Assembly: GCF_016591715.1 (NCBI RefSeq)
Contig: NZ_AP024109.1
Coordinates: 4,526,001-4,590,000 of the forward strand
DNA length: 64,000 nucleotides
DNA from: Mesorhizobium sp. J8
Lineage (GTDB): Bacteria > Pseudomonadota > Alphaproteobacteria > Rhizobiales > Rhizobiaceae
Direction of reading: 5' to 3'
Shown piece by piece: positions 59,118 through 64,000 of the stretch (positions are counted from its first letter, which is position 1; every line of letters begins with the position of its first letter). A model generated the notes under the pieces. The model saw only the letters and a program-made list of their open reading frames with translations, made no database searches and was not told where the DNA came from. The position numbers and the translations under genes were made by a program.

Positions 59118-60382
59118 TGGGCGACCCAAACAGTCCCTTCTCCCCGTTTACGGGGAGAAGGTGCCCCGAAGGGGCGGATGACGGGCAGCGCCACACTGGG
59201 CAGGTGGCGCCGCCCCTCACCTGCCTGCCGGCATCCTCTCCCCGTAAACGGGAAGAGGAGAGCTTGCCCCGTTCCGCGCAGCCGTTCCTCGGCTTCGCCC
59301 GCCTGCTGCGCCGCCACGCCTTCGCCATCGCGCCGGAACAGGTGATCGGCTTCATGCAATCCGTCACCCTGCTCGGCCCGCGCTCGATGAACGACATCCG
59401 CGAGGCAGCCCTTGCGACGCTCGCGCCCCCACCCGATCGCCGCGGCGAATTCGAGGCGCATTTCCGCGCCTATTTCTACGGCGACGCCAAGCCCTCAATC
59501 AAAGGCGAAGAGGACGACGAAACCCGCGTCAAGGACGACCGCGGCACGCGCGAGGAAGAGAACCAGGTCGCTCGCCGGGAGAAAGGCGGCGAGCTGTCCT
59601 CGGCGCTCGAGCAGTTGAGCAGCCGCGATTTCCAACGCGACGCCGATAGCCTCGGCCAGTTCCGCCGCAAGCTCGCCACCGCCCTGCCCGGCCGTCGTTC
59701 CTTCCGCACTGCGCGCACCCGCTCGCGCGGCACCCTCGACCTCCGCCGCTCACTCAGCGAAATCGTCAGCGCCGACGGCGACATCCCCTCGCCGCTGCTG
59801 CGCCGGCGGCAGCCAGTGCCGCGAAAGCTGCTTCTGCTTATCGATGTCTCCGGCTCGATGAAGCTGCACACCGCCGACTATCTCAAGCTGGCGCATGCGG
59901 CGGTGCAAGGTGCCGATCGCGCCGAAGTCTTCACGTTCGGCACACGCCTCACCCGCATCACCTCGGCGCTGCGCGTCCGCGACCGCGAGCATGCGCTCGT
60001 CCGCGCCGCCGCGCTTGTGGACGATTGGGACGGCGGCACCCGAATGGGGCCGACTTTGCTCGCTTTCCTTGCGGTGCCGCGCTTTTCCGCCTTCGCGCGC
60101 GGCGCCTGCGTCGTCATCCTGTCGGACGCGCTGGAGCGCGGCGATCATACCGAGCTTGAAACCGCGATGCGCCGCTTCAGCGCCCGCACCTTCCGGCTGT
60201 CGCTGGCGAGCCCGCTCGCCGGCGATCCGCGCTTTCGGCCCGCAACGTCGGCGCTTCGCGCCATCCTGCCGGCGCTCGACGACCTGGTCGACGGCTCGTC
60301 GATCGGAAGCCTCACCGATTTCATCCTGTCGCTCGCCAGCCCGGCCCCTGCGGCCGAGACCATCTGGAAAAGGGTATCGTGA
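59114..60382 (+). CDS. VWA domain-containing protein (CoxE-like) with repeat-derived N-terminus
   Basis: A protein of up to 422 residues. The C-terminal half is a von Willebrand A domain with the MIDAS motif DVSGSMK (~residue 243) and later DDWDGGTRMG and ILSDALERGDH. CoxE-like proteins partner with MoxR ATPases in cofactor insertion. Family-like sequence begins only at LPRSAQPFLGFARLLRRHAF; the ~50 codons before it come from a palindromic repeat (59135-59263). Possible starts are GTG 59114 or ATG 59117, overlapping the moxR stop, or TTG 59264 just after the repeat, which has AGGAG close upstream. The true start is unresolved. Confidence 0.88.
   Translation: MMGDPNSPFSPFTGRRCPEGADDGQRHTGQVAPPLTCLPASSPRKREEESLPRSAQPFLGFARLLRRHAFAIAPEQVIGFMQSVTLLGPRSMNDIREAALATLAPPPDRRGEFEAHFRAYFYGDAKPSIKGEEDDETRVKDDRGTREEENQVARREKGGELSSALEQLSSRDFQRDADSLGQFRRKLATALPGRRSFRTARTRSRGTLDLRRSLSEIVSADGDIPSPLLRRRQPVPRKLLLLIDVSGSMKLHTADYLKLAHAAVQGADRAEVFTFGTRLTRITSALRVRDREHALVRAAALVDDWDGGTRMGPTLLAFLAVPRFSAFARGACVVILSDALERGDHTELETAMRRFSARTFRLSLASPLAGDPRFRPATSALRAILPALDDLVDGSSIGSLTDFILSLASPAPAAETIWKRVS
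59135..59263. repeat. Rhizobial palindromic repeat, copy B, inside the start of the VWA gene
   Basis: CTTCTCCCCGT (59137-59147) and ACGGGGAGAAG (59150-59160) repeat the hairpin of copy A at 27829, and the tail GGCGGATGACGGGCAGCGCC differs from copy A's by one base. A second, inverted hairpin (CCTCTCCCCGT... ACGGGAAGAGG, 59235-59258) closes the element, making it a full composite unit of ~130 bp. It stays open in the VWA reading frame. Confidence 0.8.
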
Positions 60383-61269
60383 TGCAGAAAGCCATCGACG
60401 CGCATTTCCACATCTGGCGCCAGAAGGATCAGCCCTGGCTGGTCGGACCGATGGTGCCGCGCATCTTCGGCCCCTACGAGCCGATCCGCCGCGATTATCC
60501 GATCGCGGAATTCCTCGAGGACCAGCAAGGCTCGGGCGTCGAGAAGGCCGTCTATGTCCAGACCAACTGGGCCAAGGAGGATTTCGAGAAGGAGGTCGCC
60601 TTCCTGCAGAAGACAGCCGACGAGACCGGCTGGCCGCATGCCATCGTCGGCTATGCCGACATGACGGCCGACGACGTCCGCCCGCAGATCGACCGGCTGA
60701 TGAAATATCCCTTACTGCGCGGCGTGCGCATGCAACTCCACTGGCACGAGACTCCCGCTTTTCGCTTCGCCGCCTCGGCCGACCAGGTGATCGATCCGAA
60801 AGTGCGGAAGAACGTGGCGCGGCTTAAGGATTACGGCCTCACCTTCGACCTGCAGCTTTTCCCGGCGCAGATGAAGGACGGCCTGACTCTCGTCGGCGAA
60901 AACCCTGAGACCGACTTCATCCTCACCCATGCCGGCATGCTGACCGGCATGGAGCCTGAAACCACCGAAGCGTGGAAGGCGGGTCTCCGCACGCTTTCGG
61001 CGGCGCCCAATGTCTACGCCAAGCTGTCGGGACTCGGCACGTTCGTCCACCGCAACGACCCGGAGCTCATCGCCTACATCGTCGACAACGCGGTCGGCAT
61101 TCTTGGCAGCGACCGGCTGATGTTCGGCTCGAACTTTCCGATCGAAAAACTTTGGACCAGCCATGCCGAGCTGATCAAGGCGCATCGCAGTGCAGTTGCG
61201 AAGCATGGCACTAAGGCCGAGGCGGACATCTTCTGGAACACGGCGCAGAAGGTTTACCGGCCGGTGTGA
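60382..61269 (+). CDS. Amidohydrolase family protein (COG3618 TIM-barrel type)
   Basis: A 295-residue metal-dependent hydrolase of the group that includes 2-pyrone-4,6-dicarboxylate lactonase and fuconolactonase. The HxH motif is DAHFHIW at residues ~6-12, other family features are GVRMQLHWH, FILTHAG and MFGSNFPIE near the C-terminus (related enzymes have Asp or Asn at the S-N/D-F-P position). It should hydrolyse a lactone or cyclic amide in the cytosol. The ATG at 60382 overlaps the VWA stop by one base, so it belongs to the same operon and may act on the hydroxylated product. Confidence 0.88.
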   Translation: MQKAIDAHFHIWRQKDQPWLVGPMVPRIFGPYEPIRRDYPIAEFLEDQQGSGVEKAVYVQTNWAKEDFEKEVAFLQKTADETGWPHAIVGYADMTADDVRPQIDRLMKYPLLRGVRMQLHWHETPAFRFAASADQVIDPKVRKNVARLKDYGLTFDLQLFPAQMKDGLTLVGENPETDFILTHAGMLTGMEPETTEAWKAGLRTLSAAPNVYAKLSGLGTFVHRNDPELIAYIVDNAVGILGSDRLMFGSNFPIEKLWTSHAELIKAHRSAVAKHGTKAEADIFWNTAQKVYRPV

Positions 61270-61278
61270 ATGCTCCGA

Positions 61279-61308
61279 AAGCCGCCGCGCCGGCGGGCGC
61301 GACGGCTT
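61279..61308. terminator. Convergent hairpin between the hydroxylase operon and the CUT1 transporter
   Basis: AAGCCG (61279-61284) pairs with CGGCTT (61303-61308), with an inner GCGCC/GGCGC stem (about 61287-61300). It lies 10 nt after the amidohydrolase stop and 14 nt before the binding-protein stop. The T-run is short, so it may be a weak bidirectional terminator. Confidence 0.45.
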
Positions 61309-61321
61309 CGGTGGCAAGTAG

Positions 61322-62587
61322 TTACTGCGTCGGCAACATGCCTTCGACGTCGCTTGCGGCGTCGGCAAGCGCTTCCTTCGGCGTCGCCGACTGGTCGACG
61401 ATGCGCGAGAGATTGTCCACGATGGTCTGCGTCACCTTGACCCCGTTGGTGCCGGGGAAAGCATACCACGGAACCATCAGCGGCATCTGGCTGAGGCCGG
61501 CCTGGAACAGCGGGTTCTTCTTGTAGAAATCGCCGAGATAGTCGGGAGACTTCGCGGCGAGCTCGTTGTTGGGCACATAGCCGGTGCCGGGCACCACGAC
61601 CGACGCGCCGTAGGGGCCAGCGGCGAACTTCGCGAACTTCCAGGCGGCTTCCTGTTTCGCCGCGTCCTTGGTCAGGATGACGACCGCATTGCCGCCGGTC
61701 GGCAGACGGCCGTTGACCGGATCGATCAGCGGGATCTTGGCCGTGCGCAGCGTGAACTTGTCGCCGACATTCTTGATCGTGTTGACCAGCGCGCCGGTGG
61801 TCTGGAATTCGAAGCCGACCTTGCCGGCCGCGAAGGCCTGCTCGCCCGCCGGCTTGGTGAAGACCGGCATGCCGCCTTCCTTCACCATCCGCTCGATGAG
61901 CTCTACGGCCTTCTCGCCTTCCGGACCGTTGAAGGCAACCTTGCTCTCATCGCCGTTCAGCATCTTGCCGCCGGCGCCGAACAAGAGCGCCGAGAACATC
62001 CAGTCGTCGCCCTGCCAACGGAAATCAATGCCGTCGACGCCGTTGCCGAGCGCCTTGATCTTGCCGCCGAGCGCGATGACCTCGTCCCAGGTCTTGGGCG
62101 GATTGTCCGGATCGCCGCCTGCGGCCTTCACCAGGTCGGCATTGTAGTACATGATCGGGTTGGAGGTGGCGAAGGCCAGGCCGATCTGCTTGCCGTTCAC
62201 CTGCGCGAGCTTCAGGATCGTGTCGGAGAAGCCCTGCTCGGCCATGTTGCCGTCCTTCTTCACGAGCGGCCCGAGATCGACGGCGACATCGCGCTCGTTG
62301 AGCATGCGCAGGCGGTTGAGGCCGATGAAGGTGATGTCGGGCATCTCGTCGGTGCCAGCCTGGCGAAGGATGGTCTGGATGCCTTCCTCATAAGTCGCGG
62401 ACGGGCTGGCGAACTGGATCCTGATATCGGGGTTTTCTTCCATGAACTTCTTCGAGATCGTGTCCATCACATTCTTGAAGAAGCCGGGCATCGGGTAGTG
62501 GACCGTCAGCGTCGTTTCGGCATTTGCCGGAAGAGCGAAGGTCAGCGAGACCGCCGCGGCGGCGAAGATCCTGGAGATAGGCTTCAT
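61322..62587 (-). CDS. CUT1 ABC transporter substrate-binding protein (family 1)
   Basis: A 421-residue family-1 extracellular binding protein with a signal peptide (ISRIFAAAAVSLTFALPANA). Typical stretches are KKFMEENPDIRIQFASPSAT, the hinge-region YNADLVKAAGGDPDNPPKTWDE, and GKVGFEFQTTGALVNT. Such proteins bind oligosaccharides, polyols or glycerol phosphates. The ATG at 62587 fits the signal peptide. It lies 41 bp after the MalG-type permease gene in a leftward operon. Whether it feeds substrate to the neighbouring hydroxylase operon is unknown. Confidence 0.92.
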   Translation of the reverse strand: MKPISRIFAAAAVSLTFALPANAETTLTVHYPMPGFFKNVMDTISKKFMEENPDIRIQFASPSATYEEGIQTILRQAGTDEMPDITFIGLNRLRMLNERDVAVDLGPLVKKDGNMAEQGFSDTILKLAQVNGKQIGLAFATSNPIMYYNADLVKAAGGDPDNPPKTWDEVIALGGKIKALGNGVDGIDFRWQGDDWMFSALLFGAGGKMLNGDESKVAFNGPEGEKAVELIERMVKEGGMPVFTKPAGEQAFAAGKVGFEFQTTGALVNTIKNVGDKFTLRTAKIPLIDPVNGRLPTGGNAVVILTKDAAKQEAAWKFAKFAAGPYGASVVVPGTGYVPNNELAAKSPDYLGDFYKKNPLFQAGLSQMPLMVPWYAFPGTNGVKVTQTIVDNLSRIVDQSATPKEALADAASDVEGMLPTQ

Positions 62588-62628
62588 TACGTCGTGCTCC
62601 TTGTTTAGTCCGGTCAGTTGTTGGCAGT

Positions 62629-63459
62629 TCAGCCCTTGAGACCGGTCATGGTGATGCCTTCGACGAAGCGCTTCTGCGCGAGCAGGAAGGCGACGACGAG
62701 TGGAAGGGTGATGATCAGCGTGGCGGCCATCAGCGCGCCATAATCGTCGCCCGCCTCCGCCGCCCGGAAATACATCAGGCCGAGCGGGGGCGTTGCGTAG
62801 GCCTGCTTGCTGATGACGATCAGCGGCCAGTAGAGATCGTTCCAGTGCGCGACGACCGAAAAGATCGCGAAGGCGGTGACGGCCGGCCAGGCGTTGGGGA
62901 CGATGACGCGCGCGACGATGCCGAGCTCGGACATTCCGTCGAGCCGCGCCGCGTGGATGAGATCGTCGGGCATGCCGCGGAAGAACTGCAGGAACATGAA
63001 GATCGCGAACACCGAAATCGTGAACGGCGCGACCAGCGCGGTGTAGCTGTTGAGCAACGACAATTTGTCGAAGGCGACGTAGAGCGGCAGCGCCGTCGCA
63101 TGGATGGGAACCAGCAGGCCGAGCATGACCAAGACCATCATCGCGCGCGCCGCCCGGAACTTCAGCTTGGCCATCGCGTAGGCGCACGGAATCGCCACCG
63201 CGACCTGGAAGAAGAAGATCAGCCCGCACACCACGACGCCGTTCCACAACAGCGTTGCCATCGGCACTTTCTCCAGCGCCTTGGCGAAATTCTCGGCGAA
63301 GTAGACATGCTGTGGGATGAGCGAAAGCGCCGCGGTGAAGATGTCGCTCTGCGTCTTACCGGCGGTCGAGATCATGAAGATGTAGGGCGCCAGGATCATC
63401 AGCGCGCCGAGCGAAAGCAGCGCGAAACGGACGATGCGGCCGACCGGGATGCCTGTCAT
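62629..63459 (-). CDS. CUT1 ABC transporter permease (MalG-like)
   Basis: A 276-residue permease with six predicted helices. The EAA loop is HAARLDGMSELGIVARVIVP near residues 168-187, and the C-terminus KRFVEGITMTGLKG is a MalG-type ending. It pairs with the MalF-like permease upstream, whose stop it overlaps by 4 bp. Confidence 0.94.
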   Translation of the reverse strand: MTGIPVGRIVRFALLSLGALMILAPYIFMISTAGKTQSDIFTAALSLIPQHVYFAENFAKALEKVPMATLLWNGVVVCGLIFFFQVAVAIPCAYAMAKLKFRAARAMMVLVMLGLLVPIHATALPLYVAFDKLSLLNSYTALVAPFTISVFAIFMFLQFFRGMPDDLIHAARLDGMSELGIVARVIVPNAWPAVTAFAIFSVVAHWNDLYWPLIVISKQAYATPPLGLMYFRAAEAGDDYGALMAATLIITLPLVVAFLLAQKRFVEGITMTGLKG

Positions 63460-64000
63460 GTGTAGTGCACCCGCCGGTCGAGCACGCGGTACTGCAGGAA
63501 CATCAGCACGACGAGGATCGCCAGGAAGACCACCGTCATCGCCGACGCATAGCCGACGCGCATATAGACGAATCCCTCCTGATAGATGGTGAAGAGCAGC
63601 ACTTCCGACGCCTTGTTCGGGCCTCCGTCGGTCAGCATCTTCACGGTCTCGAAGACCTTCACCGCATTGGTGATGCTGATCGTTATGACGAACAGCGTCG
63701 TCGGGCCGAGCATCGGCCAGGTGACCAGGAAGAACCGGTCGAGCGCAGATTTCGCGCCGTCGACTTCAGCCGCCGCATAGAGCTCGCGCGGGATCGCGGT
63801 CAGGCCGGCCAGGAACAGCACCATGTTGAAGCCGACCGACTGCCACACGCCGATGATCGACAGGCTATAGAGGACGGTGTTCGAGGCGCCGAGCCAGTTC
63901 GGGCCGGGAATGCCGGCAAACGAAAGCAGCGCATTGAGCGGCCCGATGGTCGGATGGAAGATGTACTGCCAGACGGTTGCCATGGCGACGATCAGCGAGG
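63456..64000 (-). CDS. CUT1 ABC transporter permease (MalF-like), N-terminus outside window
   Basis: At least 181 residues of a MalF-type permease; the frame is open to the window's right edge, so the first helices are missing. The EAA loop reads ELYAAAEVDGAKSALDRFFLVT, shown here as its core YAAAEVDGAKS, followed by WPMLGPTTLFVITIS. The final helices end VLDRRVHYT. The ATPase of this system is not in the window. Confidence 0.92.
   Translation of the reverse strand, partial: SLIVAMATVWQYIFHPTIGPLNALLSFAGIPGPNWLGASNTVLYSLSIIGVWQSVGFNMVLFLAGLTAIPRELYAAAEVDGAKSALDRFFLVTWPMLGPTTLFVITISITNAVKVFETVKMLTDGGPNKASEVLLFTIYQEGFVYMRVGYASAMTVVFLAILVVLMFLQYRVLDRRVHYT

Overview
This window looks like a chromosomal segment of an alphaproteobacterium of the order Rhizobiales, most likely Mesorhizobium or a close relative. 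I base this on the high-GC codon use, the density of ABC uptake systems for sugars, peptides and sulfate, non-pyrrolysine MttB-family methyltransferases, a tamAB pair, and several short palindromic intergenic repeats of a kind I recall from rhizobia. No search was run, so the genus is an inference. I see no rRNA, tRNA, CRISPR array, insertion sequence, integrase or phage gene.

Layout. (1) 1-7.4 kb: a ChaC-type gamma-glutamylcyclotransferase (cut by the window edge), a two-domain VOC protein, a small secreted protein, a DoxX membrane protein, then a likely methylamine operon (MttB-family methyltransferase followed by a flavin/T-folate demethylase) and a divergent lipoprotein transglycosylase. 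(2) 7.4-13.8 kb: a complete oligopeptide-type ABC operon read leftward (binding protein, hairpin, two permeases, fused double ATPase). (3) 14-30.7 kb: envelope genes. tamA-tamB run leftward; an alpha-2-macroglobulin, penicillin-binding protein 1C and a D-Ala-D-Ala dipeptidase run rightward. (4) 30.9-36.7 kb: a sulfate ABC transporter with a binding-protein gene at each end and an Rrf2 regulator downstream. (5) 36.9-46.1 kb: an acyltransferase-like protein without its catalytic dyad, then a leftward sugar-acid locus (LacI regulator, operator, CUT2 transporter, gluconokinase) and an MFS transporter. (6) 46.4-53.9 kb: a DUF3175 protein and a second carbon-source regulon (FadR-type regulator, two NAD(P) dehydrogenases, a CUT2 transporter whose binding protein is divergent from its ATPase and permease), followed by an AraC regulator. 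(7) 54-61.3 kb: a molybdenum hydroxylase operon (SRPBCC protein, FAD subunit, 2Fe-2S subunit, molybdopterin subunit split into two genes, MoxR ATPase, VWA protein, amidohydrolase). (8) 61.3-64 kb: a convergent CUT1 sugar transporter that runs off the right edge.

How the genes work together. Most of the window is nutrient capture: each catabolic block pairs a local regulator with a transporter and a few enzymes. Three blocks have readable DNA sites that fit their regulator family: a perfect LacI-type palindrome before the gluconokinase transporter operon, three TTGTnnnACAA-type dyads in the two divergent promoters of the FadR-linked regulon, and a 21-bp-spaced direct repeat between the AraC gene and the molybdenum hydroxylase operon.

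The observations most worth a second look are the split molybdenum hydroxylase large subunit, the repeat element that is translated into (or displaces the start of) its VWA maturation protein, the roughly 625-residue internal tandem duplication in TamB, and the linkage of MttB with a flavin/folate demethylase without a corrinoid protein nearby. I did not find a clearly new defence or mobile system here.
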